Under the pieces are notes generated by a model that did no database searches, was not told the origin of the DNA, and saw only the letters and a list, made by a program, of their open reading frames with translations. The position numbers and the translations under genes were made by a program. From Streptomyces albireticuli (GTDB lineage Bacteria; Actinomycetota; Actinomycetes; Streptomycetales; Streptomycetaceae), in assembly GCF_002192455.1 (NCBI RefSeq), contig NZ_CP021744.1:3936001-4000000 (forward strand): DNA of 64,000 nt, read 5' to 3'. Positions 43,871 to 52,680 of this stretch are shown here, in pieces; the first letter of the stretch is position 1; the number at the start of each line of letters is the position of its first letter.

Positions 43871-44154
43871 AGGTGCCGCACCCCCTCCGGGATGTCGTAG
43901 AAGGTGGGATGGCGGTAGGGCTTGTCGGCGGCCGGCTCGAAGAAGGGGTCCTTCTCGTCCGGCGAGGAGGCGGTGATCGAGGCGGAGGGCACCACCCAGA
44001 GGGAGACGCCCTCGGAACGCCGGGTGTAGAGGTCCCGGGCGTTCCGCAGGGCCATCTCGGCGTCCGGTGCGTGCAGGCTTCCCGCGTGGGTGTGCGACAG
44101 GCCTCGCCTGCTGCGCACGAACACCTCCCACAGCGGCCAATCGGTGCTGGTCAT
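43867..44154 (-). CDS. paaB: 1,2-phenylacetyl-CoA epoxidase subunit PaaB
   Basis: Small bridging subunit of the epoxidase complex, 95 residues, MTSTDWPLWEVFVRSRRGLS then HTHAGSLHAPDAEMALRNAR and LYTRRSEGVSLWVVPSASIT. It matches the family over its whole length. ATG 44154 overlaps the paaA stop (ATGA), and its own stop overlaps the paaC start, so paaABC are tightly coupled, as expected for subunits made in fixed ratio. Confidence 0.95.
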   Translation of the reverse strand: MTSTDWPLWEVFVRSRRGLSHTHAGSLHAPDAEMALRNARDLYTRRSEGVSLWVVPSASITASSPDEKDPFFEPAADKPYRHPTFYDIPEGVRHL

Positions 44155-45113
44155 GCCCCTGCCTCCCCCTGGGTGTCGCGGTGCTTCCCGGCATACGCTG
44201 CGGCGGCCTCGCGCACCCACGCGCCGTCCTCGTGGGCCTGCCGCCGGCGGGTGATCCGCTGGTCGTTGCACGGGCCGTTGCCGCGCAGGACTTCATGGAA
44301 CTCGGCCCAGTCGATGGGGCCGAAGTCGTGGTGGCCGCGCTCCTCGTTCCACCGGAGGTCGGGGTCGGGGAGCGTGAGGCCGAGGGACTCCGCCTGCGGT
44401 ACGCAGATGTCCACGAACCGCTGGCGCAGTTCGTCGTTGGAGTGGCGCTTGATCTTCCAGGCCATGGACTGGGCGGAGTGGGCCGATTCGTCGTCGGGCG
44501 GGCCGAACATCATCAGGGACGGCCACCACCAGCGGTCCACGGCGTCCTGGGCCATCGCGTGCTGCGCCTCGGTGCCCCGGCTCAGGGTGAGCAACAGCTC
44601 GTAACCCTGGCGCTGGTGGAAGGACTCCTCCTTGCAGACCCGGACCATCGCACGGGCGTAGGGGCCGTAGGAGCAGCGGCAGAGCGGGACCTGGTTGGTG
44701 ATGGCCGCGCCGTCCACGAGCCAGCCGATGGCGCCGACGTCGGCCCAGGTCAGCGTCGGGTAATTGAAGATCGAGGAGTACTTCTGGCGGCCCGAGTGGA
44801 GCTTGTCGAGGAGCTCGTCGCGGCTGGTGCCCAGGGTCTCGGCGGCGCTGTAGAGATAGAGGCCGTGGCCCGCCTCGTCCTGCACCTTGGCCATCAGGAT
44901 GGCCTTGCGCCGCAGCGAGGGGGCCCGGGTGATCCAGTTGGCCTCGGGCTGCATGCCGATGATCTCGCTGTGGGCGTGCTGCGCTATCTGCCGGACGAGT
45001 GAGGCGCGGTAGGCGTCGGGCATCCAGTCGCGTGGCTCGATGCGCTCGTCGGCGGCCACGGCGGCGTCGAACACCGCTTCGTACGACCCCGTGTCCGGCG
45101 CCATCGTCGTCAT
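44151..45113 (-). CDS. paaA: 1,2-phenylacetyl-CoA epoxidase catalytic subunit PaaA
   Basis: Di-iron catalytic subunit that converts phenylacetyl-CoA to the ring-1,2-epoxide. The 320-residue product has the carboxylate/histidine ligand segments QIAQHAHSEIIGMQPEANWI (about 42-61), MAKVQDEAGHGLYLYSAAET (EXXH, about 74-93) and CKEESFHQRQGYELLLTLSR (second EXXXH, about 159-178). It is the first gene of paaABCDE. A PaaR-type dyad lies 36 bp upstream of its ATG. Confidence 0.96.
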   Translation of the reverse strand: MTTMAPDTGSYEAVFDAAVAADERIEPRDWMPDAYRASLVRQIAQHAHSEIIGMQPEANWITRAPSLRRKAILMAKVQDEAGHGLYLYSAAETLGTSRDELLDKLHSGRQKYSSIFNYPTLTWADVGAIGWLVDGAAITNQVPLCRCSYGPYARAMVRVCKEESFHQRQGYELLLTLSRGTEAQHAMAQDAVDRWWWPSLMMFGPPDDESAHSAQSMAWKIKRHSNDELRQRFVDICVPQAESLGLTLPDPDLRWNEERGHHDFGPIDWAEFHEVLRGNGPCNDQRITRRRQAHEDGAWVREAAAAYAGKHRDTQGEAGA

Positions 45114-45148
45114 GGCATGCCCCCTGCCTCTCGATTGACTCCCGACCG

Positions 45149-45162
45149 ACCGATCGTTCGGT
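45149..45162. promoter_or_regulatory. PaaR-type operator upstream of paaA
   Basis: The 14-bp dyad ACCGATCGTTCGGT fits ACCGNNCGNNCGGT, the core reported (as I recall it) for the TetR repressor PaaR of Corynebacterium. It lies 36 bp before the paaA start and just after a TTGAAC (-35-like, on the paaA strand). The same dyad in reverse complement lies upstream of paaN/paaH. Confidence 0.8.
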
Positions 45163-45198
45163 TCAATGGTGGGCCGCCGCCTCCGGGGGTGTCAAGCC

Positions 45199-45207
45199 TG
45201 TGGATAA
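45199..45207. promoter_or_regulatory. DnaA box between paaA and DUF5819 gene
   Basis: Strict match TGTGGATAA (reverse complement TTATCCACA) in the 190-bp divergent promoter region, 36 bp from the PaaR-type dyad. No other boxes are next to it. Confidence 0.6.
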
Positions 45208-45303
45208 CCCCGGTGCGCTGTGCCGGGCCGGAAGGCATCGGTACGGTTCGGGGTGCACGACGACAGGTGGGACGACTGGTGACACGCAGGATCGGGGCGG
45301 GGT

Positions 45304-45978
45304 ATGGGGCCGGATGACGAGCGCGACGGGCCCGGCGGTGGCGGTGCCGGGCCGACCCGACTGTCGCTTCCCGCACGCGTCGCCCTCGCCGCCGGTGCCG
45401 CCGTGGTGGCGGTCGCGGCGGCCGTGCACATAGCCATGGTGTTCCTGCACGTGTCGCCCTCGAACACGGTCAGTAAGCAGCACGCCGAGGCCATTGGCGA
45501 CTACATCTACCCGGAGTTCGAACAGAACTGGAAGTTCTTCGCCCCCAACCCGCTCCAGCAGAACGTGGCCGTCCAGGCGCGCGCCGAGCTGAGGGGCCCG
45601 GACGGCCGCACCACCCTCACCCGCTGGACCGATCTCTCCGCGCAGGACGGTGCCGCCATCCACCACAACCTTCTCCCCAGCCATACCCAGCAGAACCAGC
45701 TGCGGCGGGCCTGGGACTTCTACACGGGCACGCACGACGTGCGGGAGCGCCCCAACGGGCTCCGGGGCAGCCTGTCCGAGGAGTACATACGCCGGATCGC
45801 CGTGGCACGGCTGAGCGGCCAGGAGGGCCGTCAGGTCCAGCGCGTCCAGGTGCGGTCCGTGACGACGGTCGTCGCGCCACCGCCCTGGAGTGACGAGAAG
45901 GGCGGCGGCAAGCCGTCCTACCGGACCCTGGCCTGGTGGCCGGTCACGACCGCCGACATTCCGGAGGCGAACCGGTGA
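45304..45978 (+). CDS. DUF5819 family membrane-anchored protein
   Basis: 224 residues. One N-terminal membrane helix (VALAAGAAVVAVAAAVHIAM) at about 26-46 and an extracytoplasmic domain follow, with FEQNWKFFAPNPLQQNVAVQ (72-91) as the most conserved stretch. The family often lies next to an HTTM-domain gene, as here, where the next GTG overlaps this stop (GTGA), so the two are translationally coupled and probably work together. No biochemical function is known. Confidence 0.85.
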   Translation: MGPDDERDGPGGGGAGPTRLSLPARVALAAGAAVVAVAAAVHIAMVFLHVSPSNTVSKQHAEAIGDYIYPEFEQNWKFFAPNPLQQNVAVQARAELRGPDGRTTLTRWTDLSAQDGAAIHHNLLPSHTQQNQLRRAWDFYTGTHDVRERPNGLRGSLSEEYIRRIAVARLSGQEGRQVQRVQVRSVTTVVAPPPWSDEKGGGKPSYRTLAWWPVTTADIPEANR

Positions 45979-47198
45979 GCACTCCCAAGGCGTCCCTCGC
46001 CGCTCTCGCACGCGGCGTCGACCGCGTCACCGGCTCCTCCCTCGGCCGCTACCAGACGGCCGTCATCCGGATCGGGCTCTCCTTCACCTGGCTGTGCTTC
46101 CTGCTCCGCGAGTGGCCCAACCGCCATGAGCTGTACGGGCCCGACGGGCCCTGGAGCTGGGAGATGGCCCGCCGGCTGATCGCCGACAACCACGCCTTCA
46201 CCGTCCTGATGTGGTCCGACAGCACGTTCTGGTTCGAGTGCGTGTACGCCGGCGCCATGGTCGCCGGCGCGCTGCTGATGCTCGGCTGGCGCACCCGGAC
46301 CATGTCGGTGCTCTCCATGATCGGCGTGCTGTCGCTCCAGAACCGCAGCGTCTTCCTCGGGGACGGCGGCGACAACGTCATCCACCTGATGGCCCTCTAC
46401 ACCGTCCTCACCCGCTGCGGCCTGGTGTGGTCCCTCGACGCCCGCCGCGCCCGGCGCCGCGGCCAGGACCCGGCGGCCGGCCCGGACGTCACCGGCATCG
46501 TGCTGTGGGCGCTCTGCGGACTCGCGCTGATCTCCGCGCAGCTCTTCGGCGGAACGGGGCTGTCCTGGACCACCGACGGCCCGCTCCCCGGCCTCGGCTG
46601 GGCGACCGCGCTGTGGGGCCTCTGGCTCGTCCAGGGCGTGTGGTGGGCCGTGTGCCGGTACGCGCCCGGCGAGCCCCGCACCGTCCTCGACGGCTTCGCC
46701 CACCTGGCACACAACGCCGCCCTGTTGGTGATCATGGTGGAGGTCTGCCTGATCTACGCCACCGCCGGCTGGTACAAGATCCAGGGCACGCGCTGGCAGG
46801 ACGGCACCGCGCTCTACTACCCGCTGCACCTCGACTACTTCTCGCCCTGGCCCGAGCTCTCGCACGCCCTCGCCGGCAACGGCCTCCTGGTACTGCTGCT
46901 CAGCTACGGCACGGTCGCCGTGCAGGTCGCCTTCCCCTTCACCCTGCTCAACCGGCGGGTCAAGAACGTCCTGCTCGCGCTGATGATGGCCGAGCACGTG
47001 GGCATCGCCGTCACCCTCGGCCTGCCCTTCTTCTCGCTCGCCATGATCGTGGCGGACGCGGTCTTCCTGCCCACCGGCTTCCTGCGCCGCCTGGGCGACC
47101 TCACCGGCCGCGCCCGGGACAGGCTGCTCCCCGCCCGGCGGAAGCCGCTGCCGCCCCAGCGGGAGGGCGAGGGAGCCTCGCGCACTCTCGTAGGCTGA
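45975..47198 (+). CDS. HTTM-domain multi-pass membrane protein
   Basis: 407 residues with about ten hydrophobic segments. HTTM (horizontally transferred transmembrane) is the membrane domain of vitamin K-dependent gamma-carboxylase; bacterial members are of mostly unknown activity. Typical features are IRIGLSFTWLCFLLREWPNR near 34, LSMIGVLSLQNRSVFLGDGG near 115 and YATAGWYKIQGTRWQDGTALYY-type motif near 270. The basic C-terminal tail is cytoplasmic. GTG 45975 overlaps the DUF5819 stop. The SpoU methyltransferase gene follows 4 bp later, possibly by chance of gene packing. Confidence 0.85.
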   Translation: MSTPKASLAALARGVDRVTGSSLGRYQTAVIRIGLSFTWLCFLLREWPNRHELYGPDGPWSWEMARRLIADNHAFTVLMWSDSTFWFECVYAGAMVAGALLMLGWRTRTMSVLSMIGVLSLQNRSVFLGDGGDNVIHLMALYTVLTRCGLVWSLDARRARRRGQDPAAGPDVTGIVLWALCGLALISAQLFGGTGLSWTTDGPLPGLGWATALWGLWLVQGVWWAVCRYAPGEPRTVLDGFAHLAHNAALLVIMVEVCLIYATAGWYKIQGTRWQDGTALYYPLHLDYFSPWPELSHALAGNGLLVLLLSYGTVAVQVAFPFTLLNRRVKNVLLALMMAEHVGIAVTLGLPFFSLAMIVADAVFLPTGFLRRLGDLTGRARDRLLPARRKPLPPQREGEGASRTLVG

Positions 47199-47202
47199 GG
47201 GC

Positions 47203-47961
47203 ATGACCGAGGACGAAGCCGTGGCCGCCGTGCGGCAGTGGGGCGAGGCCGCCCCTGACGCCGTACTGCTCGACGGCTTCCACGCCCTGAAGCACGCCCT
47301 GCGCTTCGGCGCGGACGTGCGCCTGGCGGTCGCCGCGGACAAGAAGGCGACGCTGGCCCTCGCCGGGCAGCTCGCCGACGACCTCACCGGGACGCTCGAC
47401 GAGCGGCTGGTCGAGATCCCGGCGCGGGCCCTGAAGGAGCTGCTGCCCCGGGTCCACCCCACCGGGGTGGCGGCGCTGGCGGCCAGGCCCGCCCGCCGGG
47501 CCAATCTCGACACCCTCTCGCGGGCGCCCCGGCGCGCCCCGGTCGTCGTCCTGGACAACCCCCGCAACCTCGGCAACGTCGGCGCCGTGATCCGGCTCGC
47601 CGCCGGCTTCGGCGCCACGGGCGTGGTCACCACCGGCGACCTCGACCCCTGGCACCCGAACGCCGTACGGGCGGGCGCCGGCCTGCACTACGCCACGGCC
47701 GTCGAGCGGCTGCCGCTGCCCGAACTGCCGCCCGGCCCGCTGTACGTCCTGGACCCGGAGGGCGACGACATCCGGTCCGTCACCCTCCCCGACGACGCGC
47801 TGATCGCCTTCGGCTCCGAGCGGCACGGGATCTCGCCCGAGCTGCGGGAGCGGGCGACCCGGCTGGTCGCCCTTCCCATGCGGCCCCAGGTGTCGAGCTA
47901 CAACCTCGCCACGAGCGTCGCCATGGCGCTCTTCCACTGGGGCGGACCGGCCCCGGTCTGA
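47203..47961 (+). CDS. TrmH/SpoU-family RNA 2'-O-methyltransferase
   Basis: 252 residues. An N-terminal substrate-binding domain (about 1-95) precedes the trefoil-knotted SPOUT domain with the three motifs VVLDNPRNLGNVGAVIRLAA (about 114-133), IAFGSERHGIS (about 203-213) and LPMRPQVSSYNLATSVAMAL (about 226-245). It methylates ribose 2'-OH in rRNA or tRNA with S-adenosylmethionine; the target cannot be told. ATG 47203 is 4 bp after the HTTM stop. Convergent with paaN. Confidence 0.9.
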   Translation: MTEDEAVAAVRQWGEAAPDAVLLDGFHALKHALRFGADVRLAVAADKKATLALAGQLADDLTGTLDERLVEIPARALKELLPRVHPTGVAALAARPARRANLDTLSRAPRRAPVVVLDNPRNLGNVGAVIRLAAGFGATGVVTTGDLDPWHPNAVRAGAGLHYATAVERLPLPELPPGPLYVLDPEGDDIRSVTLPDDALIAFGSERHGISPELRERATRLVALPMRPQVSSYNLATSVAMALFHWGGPAPV

Positions 47962-47962
47962 C

Positions 47963-49666
47963 CTACGCCTGGCGGCGCACCTCGACCGTGCGGAAACGGG
48001 TGGCGACGAACGCGCCGTCGCACAGCGCGGCGTTGGCCGAGGGGTTGCCGCCCGAGCCGTGGAAGTCCGAGAAGGCGGCCGTCTGGTTCACGTACACCCC
48101 ACCGGTGAGGTTCAGGGAGAGCTGGGCGCACTCCTCCAGGCACGCGTCCTCGACCAGCCGCTCGACCTCCGGCGACGTGGTGTACGCGCCGACGGTCATG
48201 GCGCCCTGCTCCCGCACCGTGCGGCGCAGCAGCTCCACGGCGTCCGCCGCCGAGTCGACGGCGACGGCGAAGGACACCGGCCCGAAGCACTCGGAGAGAT
48301 AGGCCGCCTCGGAGTCGGGCTTGGCGCCGTCCAGCTTCACGATCACCGGCGTACGGACCGTGGCGCCGGGGAAGTCGGGGTTGGCGACCGTCCGGGAGGC
48401 CAGGGCGACCTCGCCGAGCTGTGCGGCGGTGTCGATCCGCTCCTTGACCTGGGGATTGACGATCGCGCCCAGCAGGGCGTTGGCCCGGGTGTCGTCACCC
48501 AGCAGGCCCTCGACCGCGCCGGCCAGGTCGGCCACCACCTCGTCGAACGACTTGGGGCCGGCGTCGGTGGTGATGCCGCCGCGCGGGATGAGGAAATTCT
48601 GCGGGGTGGTGCACATCTGGCCGCTGTACAGGGACAGTGAGAAGGCGAGGTTGCCCAGCATGCCCTTGTAGTCGTCGGTGGAGTCGATGACGACCGTGTT
48701 GACGCCGGCCTTCTCGGTGAAGACCTGCGCCTGGCGGGCGTTTGCCTCCAGCCAGTCGCCGAAGGCGGTGGAGCCGGTGTAGTCGACGATGCGGATCTCC
48801 GGGCGCACGGCCAGCGACTTGGCGATGCCCTCGCCGTCCCGCTCGGTGGCCAGCGCCACCAGGTCGGGGGAGAAGCCCGCCTCGCGCAGCACCTCGCGGG
48901 CGATCCGCACCGTGAGCGCGAGCGGCAGCACGGCCCGCGGGTGGGGCTTGACCAGGACGGCGTTGCCGGTGGCCAGGGAGGCGAACAGGCCGGGGTAGCC
49001 GTTCCAGGTGGGGAAGGTGTTGCAGCCGATGAGGAGCGAGACACCGCGCGGCACGGGCGTGAACTCCTTGCGCAGCTCCAGGGGATCACGCTTGCCCTGG
49101 GGCTTGGACCACTCCGCCGCGGCCGGCGTGCGCACCTGCTCGGCGTAGGCGTAGGTGACGGCCTCCAGGCCGCGGTCCTGGGCGTGCGGGCCACCGGCCT
49201 GGAAGGCCATCATGAACGCCTGGCCGCTGGTGTGCATGACGGCGTGGGCGAATTCGTGCGTGCGGGCGTTGATCCGGGCCAGGATCTCCAGACAGACCGC
49301 GGCCCGCGCCTCCGGGCCCGCCTCGCGCCACCGCGGCATCGCCGCGCGCAGGGCCGGCAGCAGCACCTCGGGGTCGGCGTGCGGATACTCGATGCCCAGC
49401 TCCGGGCCGTAGGGCGAGACTTCGGAGCCCGTCCAGCCGTCCGTCCCGGGCTGCTCCAGCTCGAAGCGGTGGCCGCGCAGCGCGTCGAAGGCGGCTTGCC
49501 CCTCGGCCGCGCTCAGGCTGCCGGGCACGGCGCCCTCCGCCCCATAGGCCTTCGGGTGCTCGGGGAAGGGGGACCAGTAGGCGCGCGAACGGATCGCTTC
49601 CAGTGCCTGGTCGAGGGTGGGGCGGTGCTTCTCGATCAACTGGGCGGTGGTGAGTCCGGCGGTCAC
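47963..49666 (-). CDS. paaN: Phenylacetic acid degradation protein PaaN (aldehyde dehydrogenase family)
   Basis: 567-residue aldehyde dehydrogenase-like protein of the PaaN family. In many bacteria this replaces the aldehyde domain of PaaZ for oxidising the ring-opened semialdehyde of phenylacetyl-CoA breakdown. It has LIGCNTFPTWNGYPGLFASL (about 213-232), ATGNAVLVKPHP, and the catalytic Cys in SGQMCTTPQNFLIP (near residue 353). No hydratase (MaoC) domain is fused, unlike PaaZ of E. coli. GTG 49666 was chosen because it begins the conserved TAGLTTAQLIEKHRPTLDQA; the open frame extends 30 codons into the operator region. Confidence 0.9.
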   Translation of the reverse strand: MTAGLTTAQLIEKHRPTLDQALEAIRSRAYWSPFPEHPKAYGAEGAVPGSLSAAEGQAAFDALRGHRFELEQPGTDGWTGSEVSPYGPELGIEYPHADPEVLLPALRAAMPRWREAGPEARAAVCLEILARINARTHEFAHAVMHTSGQAFMMAFQAGGPHAQDRGLEAVTYAYAEQVRTPAAAEWSKPQGKRDPLELRKEFTPVPRGVSLLIGCNTFPTWNGYPGLFASLATGNAVLVKPHPRAVLPLALTVRIAREVLREAGFSPDLVALATERDGEGIAKSLAVRPEIRIVDYTGSTAFGDWLEANARQAQVFTEKAGVNTVVIDSTDDYKGMLGNLAFSLSLYSGQMCTTPQNFLIPRGGITTDAGPKSFDEVVADLAGAVEGLLGDDTRANALLGAIVNPQVKERIDTAAQLGEVALASRTVANPDFPGATVRTPVIVKLDGAKPDSEAAYLSECFGPVSFAVAVDSAADAVELLRRTVREQGAMTVGAYTTSPEVERLVEDACLEECAQLSLNLTGGVYVNQTAAFSDFHGSGGNPSANAALCDGAFVATRFRTVEVRRQA

Positions 49667-49774
49667 GGCTGACCAACTCCTTGTCGAGCTGGGCTCGGAT
49701 GAGGCGGCAGGCTTCGGGAACAGATCGGGCGACAGACTGCGGGGGCCCATGAGCACCCCCCGGTAGATACAGTA

Positions 49775-49788
49775 ACCGAACGATCGGT
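49775..49788. promoter_or_regulatory. PaaR-type operator between paaN and paaH
   Basis: ACCGAACGATCGGT, the exact reverse complement of the site before paaA, in the 177-bp gap between divergent paaN (start 49666) and paaH (start 49844). One site could control both directions. Confidence 0.8.
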
Positions 49789-49812
49789 CGGGACAAGGGG
49801 GCCCGGCGAACC

Positions 49813-49821
49813 TGTGGACAA
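49813..49821. promoter_or_regulatory. DnaA box in the paaH leader
   Basis: Strict match TGTGGACAA (reverse complement TTGTCCACA), 24 bp from the PaaR-type dyad and 22 bp before the paaH ATG. Confidence 0.6.
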
Positions 49822-49843
49822 CTCATCGGGGAGGATCACCGGC

Positions 49844-51361
49844 ATGACCGCTATCGAGCTGGGACGCACCGTCGCCGTCGTCGGAACCGGCACCATGGGC
49901 CAGGGAATCGCCCAGGTCGCCCTCGTGGCCGGACACCCCGTACGCCTGTACGACGCCGCGGAGGGTCGCGCCGCCGAGGCCGCCCGGGCCATCGGCGCGC
50001 GCCTCGACCGCCTCGTGGAGAAGGGCAGGCTCGACGCCGCCGGCCGCGACGCGGCCCGCGCCCGCCTGCACCCGGCCACCAGTACGGCCGAACTCGCCGA
50101 CTCCGCACTCGTCATCGAGGCGATTCTGGAGCAACTCGACGCCAAGCAGAAGCTGTTCGCCGAGCTGGAATCGGTCGTTCCCGACGACTGCCTGCTCGCC
50201 ACCAACACGTCCTCCCTGTCGGTCACCGCCGTCGCGGGAGCCCTGCGCCTGCCCGGCCGCTTCGTCGGCCTGCACTTCTTCAACCCCGCGCCGCTGCTGC
50301 CGCTCGTGGAGGTCGTCCAGGGCCACGCGACCGACCCGGCGGCCGCCGACCGCGCCCAGGCCACCGTGGCCGCCTGGGGCAAGACGCCGGTGCGCTCGGC
50401 GGACGCCCCCGGCTTCATCGTCAACCGCGTCGCCCGCCCCTTCTACGCCGAGGCCTTCCGCCTCCTGGAGGAGCGCGCCGCCGACCCGGCCACCCTGGAC
50501 GCCGTCCTGCGCGAGAGCGGCGGCTTCGCCATGGGCCCGTTCGAACTGACCGACCTCATCGGCCAGGATGTGAACGAAGCCGTCACCCGTTCGGTCTACG
50601 ACTCCTTCTTCCAGGACCCGAAATTCCGGCCCTCGCTCGCCCAGCGGCGCCTGGTGGAGGCGGGGCTGCTCGGCCGCAAGTCGGGCCGCGGCTGGTACGA
50701 CTACGCGGACGGCGCGGAGCGACCCGCCCCGCACACCGCGGAGCCCGCGCCCGCGCCCGCGTCGGTGGCCGTCCACGCGAAGCCGGCCGGCCCGGCCGCC
50801 GTCCTGCGCGAGATGATCGAGGAAGCGGGCATCAAGGTCACCCGTGACCGCACCCCGGGCATCTCCGAGGGGTTCATCCGGCTGCCCGGCGGCGCCTGCC
50901 TGGCACTGACCGACGGCACCCCCGCCACGGGCGAGATCGAACCCTTCATCCGCTTCGACCTCGCGCTCGACTACCGCGCCGCCACCCGGATCGCCCTCGC
51001 GCCCTCGCAGCACGCCACCCCCGAGCAGGTACGGGAGGCGGTCGGCCTCTTCCAGGCGCTCGGCAAGCGGGTCAGCGTCGTCGACGACGTCCCCGGCATG
51101 ATCGTCGCACGCACCGTCGCCATGATCGTCGACTTCGCCGTCGACGCCGCCGCGCGCGGGGTCGCGAGCCCCGAGGACATCGACACCGCCATGCGGCTGG
51201 GCGTGAACTACCCGGGCGGCCCGTTCGAGTGGGCCGAGCGGCTCGGCGCACACTGGCTGTGGGACCTTCTGGACTCCATGCACCACCAGAGCCCTGGTGG
51301 CCGCTACGCGCCGTCCTGGGCGCTCAGGCGCCGTGCGGACATCGAACGGCAGGTGCTGTAA
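49844..51361 (+). CDS. paaH: 3-hydroxyacyl-CoA dehydrogenase PaaH
   Basis: 505-residue NAD-dependent 3-hydroxyacyl-CoA dehydrogenase. The N-terminal Rossmann fold (VAVVGTGTMGQGIAQVALVA, about 10-29) and LGLHFFNPAPLLPLVEVV-type substrate block (about 141-155, catalytic His in HFFNPAP) are followed by two C-terminal helical domains, as in PaaH of the phenylacetate pathway. PGFIVNRVARPFYAEAFRLL is conserved. ATG 49844 follows GGGGAGGATC; GTG 49814 in the same frame is possible. The TetR gene starts 2 bp after its stop, so it is the first gene of a two-gene operon. Confidence 0.92.
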   Translation: MTAIELGRTVAVVGTGTMGQGIAQVALVAGHPVRLYDAAEGRAAEAARAIGARLDRLVEKGRLDAAGRDAARARLHPATSTAELADSALVIEAILEQLDAKQKLFAELESVVPDDCLLATNTSSLSVTAVAGALRLPGRFVGLHFFNPAPLLPLVEVVQGHATDPAAADRAQATVAAWGKTPVRSADAPGFIVNRVARPFYAEAFRLLEERAADPATLDAVLRESGGFAMGPFELTDLIGQDVNEAVTRSVYDSFFQDPKFRPSLAQRRLVEAGLLGRKSGRGWYDYADGAERPAPHTAEPAPAPASVAVHAKPAGPAAVLREMIEEAGIKVTRDRTPGISEGFIRLPGGACLALTDGTPATGEIEPFIRFDLALDYRAATRIALAPSQHATPEQVREAVGLFQALGKRVSVVDDVPGMIVARTVAMIVDFAVDAAARGVASPEDIDTAMRLGVNYPGGPFEWAERLGAHWLWDLLDSMHHQSPGGRYAPSWALRRRADIERQVL

Positions 51362-51363
51362 TC

Positions 51364-51954
51364 ATGACCATGGCCAAGCGCGACACCTACACGCCCGAAT
51401 CGCTGCTCGCGGTCGCCGTCCAGGTGTTCAACGAGCGGGGCTACGACGGCACGTCCATGGAGCACCTCTCCCGGGCGGCCGGAATCTCCAAGTCCTCCAT
51501 CTACCACCATGTGAAGGGCAAGGAGGAGCTGCTGCGGCTCGCGATAAGCCGCGCGCTGGACGAACTCTTCGCCGTCCTGGACGAGCCCCGCGCCGTCGAG
51601 GGCCGCTCCGTCGACCGCCTGGAGCACGTCACCCGGCGCACCGTGGAGGTGCTGATGGCCGAGCTGCCCTATGTGACGCTGCTGCTGCGCGTCCGGGGCA
51701 ACACGGACACCGAGCGCTGGGCCATGGAACGCCGCCGCGAGTTCGACCACCGGGTCGCCGAACTGCTCAAGCAGGCGGCGGCCGACGGTGACCTCCGGGA
51801 GGACGTGGACGTACGGCTGGCCACCCGGCTGCTCTTCGGCATGATCAATTCCGTGGTCGAGTGGTACCGGCCGGGCCGCGGCGGGTCGACGAGCGACGAG
51901 GTGGCCGACGCGGTGGTCCGCACGGCCTTCGCGGGGCTGCGCACGTACCGCTAG
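51364..51954 (+). CDS. paaR: TetR-family regulator, probable PaaR
   Basis: 196 residues. The N-terminal TetR HTH is YTPESLLAVAVQVFNERGYD, then MEHLSRAAGISKSSIYHHVK at about 28-47. The C-terminal ligand domain is all-helical (TLLLRVRGNTDTERWAMERR). It follows paaH by 2 bp, with a PaaR-type dyad upstream of that operon, upstream of paaABCDE and, in degenerate form, upstream of the bkd operon. By analogy with Corynebacterium PaaR it should be released from DNA by phenylacetyl-CoA. The name is an inference from context and motif. Confidence 0.82.
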   Translation: MTMAKRDTYTPESLLAVAVQVFNERGYDGTSMEHLSRAAGISKSSIYHHVKGKEELLRLAISRALDELFAVLDEPRAVEGRSVDRLEHVTRRTVEVLMAELPYVTLLLRVRGNTDTERWAMERRREFDHRVAELLKQAAADGDLREDVDVRLATRLLFGMINSVVEWYRPGRGGSTSDEVADAVVRTAFAGLRTYR

Positions 51955-52021
51955 CCGGCCGGCGCCCGGCCGGTCACCTGCCGCACCTCCTGAGGCCCCT
52001 GGGACGCCCGTCCCGGGGGCC

Positions 52022-52579
52022 TCAGCGGTCCCCGGGCGTGACCTGCGGCCCTGTGGCACCGCCGGACCCAGCCGCACTGCCCGCGCCGCCCGCGCCACCT
52101 TCTTGGAGGTCCGTCTCCTCGAAGACCAGCAGCGTGCGGGTGCTGAGCACCTCCTCCATGGCCTGGATCCGCGTCAGGACCAGCTCGCGCAGGGCGCGGT
52201 TGTCCTTGGCGTGCACCAGCAGCAGCACGTCGAAGTCCCCGCTCACCAAGGCGATGTGCGCGGCCCCGGGCAGCGCCCGGAGCTTCTCGCGGACCGACCG
52301 CCAGGAGTTCTGCACGATCTTCAAGGTGATGTACGCCGACGCGGTCTGGCCCGCCCGCTCCTGGTCGATGCGGGTGCTGAAGCCCCGGATCACCCCGTCG
52401 TCGATCAGACGGTTGATCCGCGCGTAGGCGTTGGCGCGCGAGACGTGCACCCGCTCGGCCACGGACCGTATCGACGCACGGCCGTCGGACCGGAGCATGC
52501 GCAGGATCGCGCGGTCGATCTCGTCGAGCGGCCGCGCCGGCGGCCTGTCGCCCGCGAAGGCCATCTGTTCGTCCGGCAT
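52022..52579 (-). CDS. Lrp/AsnC-family regulator (BkdR-like)
   Basis: 185 residues. The N-terminal HTH (LDEIDRAILRMLRSDGRASI, then VAERVHVSRANAYARINRLI) is followed by the RAM effector domain (ITLKIVQNSWRSVREKLRAL, LVSGDFDVLLLVHAKDNRAL). Lrp-type regulators typically respond to branched-chain amino acids. It is divergent from the three-gene bkd operon, with 182 bp between them, so it is the likely activator or repressor of branched-chain keto acid breakdown (BkdR-like). ATG 52579 follows GGGAGGCGG; upstream in-frame starts exist at 52615. Confidence 0.87.
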   Translation of the reverse strand: MPDEQMAFAGDRPPARPLDEIDRAILRMLRSDGRASIRSVAERVHVSRANAYARINRLIDDGVIRGFSTRIDQERAGQTASAYITLKIVQNSWRSVREKLRALPGAAHIALVSGDFDVLLLVHAKDNRALRELVLTRIQAMEEVLSTRTLLVFEETDLQEGGAGGAGSAAGSGGATGPQVTPGDR

Positions 52580-52624
52580 GCCGCCCCGCCTCCCCCTCAT
52601 GGACGCCCTGTCCATATCTCAGGC

Positions 52625-52646
52625 TGTGGAGAACCGTTTGTCCACA
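52625..52646. promoter_or_regulatory. DnaA boxes in the lrp-bkd divergent region
   Basis: TGTGGAGAA (52625-52633, one mismatch) and strict TTGTCCACA (52638-52646) lie face to face, 46 bp from the Lrp start and 34 bp before a PaaR-like dyad. Confidence 0.6.
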
Positions 52647-52680
52647 GGCTCGGGCCGCCTGTAGCCAAAAAGTGCCGACG

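Noticed and set aside
52625..52646. Boxes near bkd as a second replication origin
   Set aside because: Only one strict and one degenerate box occur, with no A+T-rich region; oriC is clearly between dnaA and dnaN.
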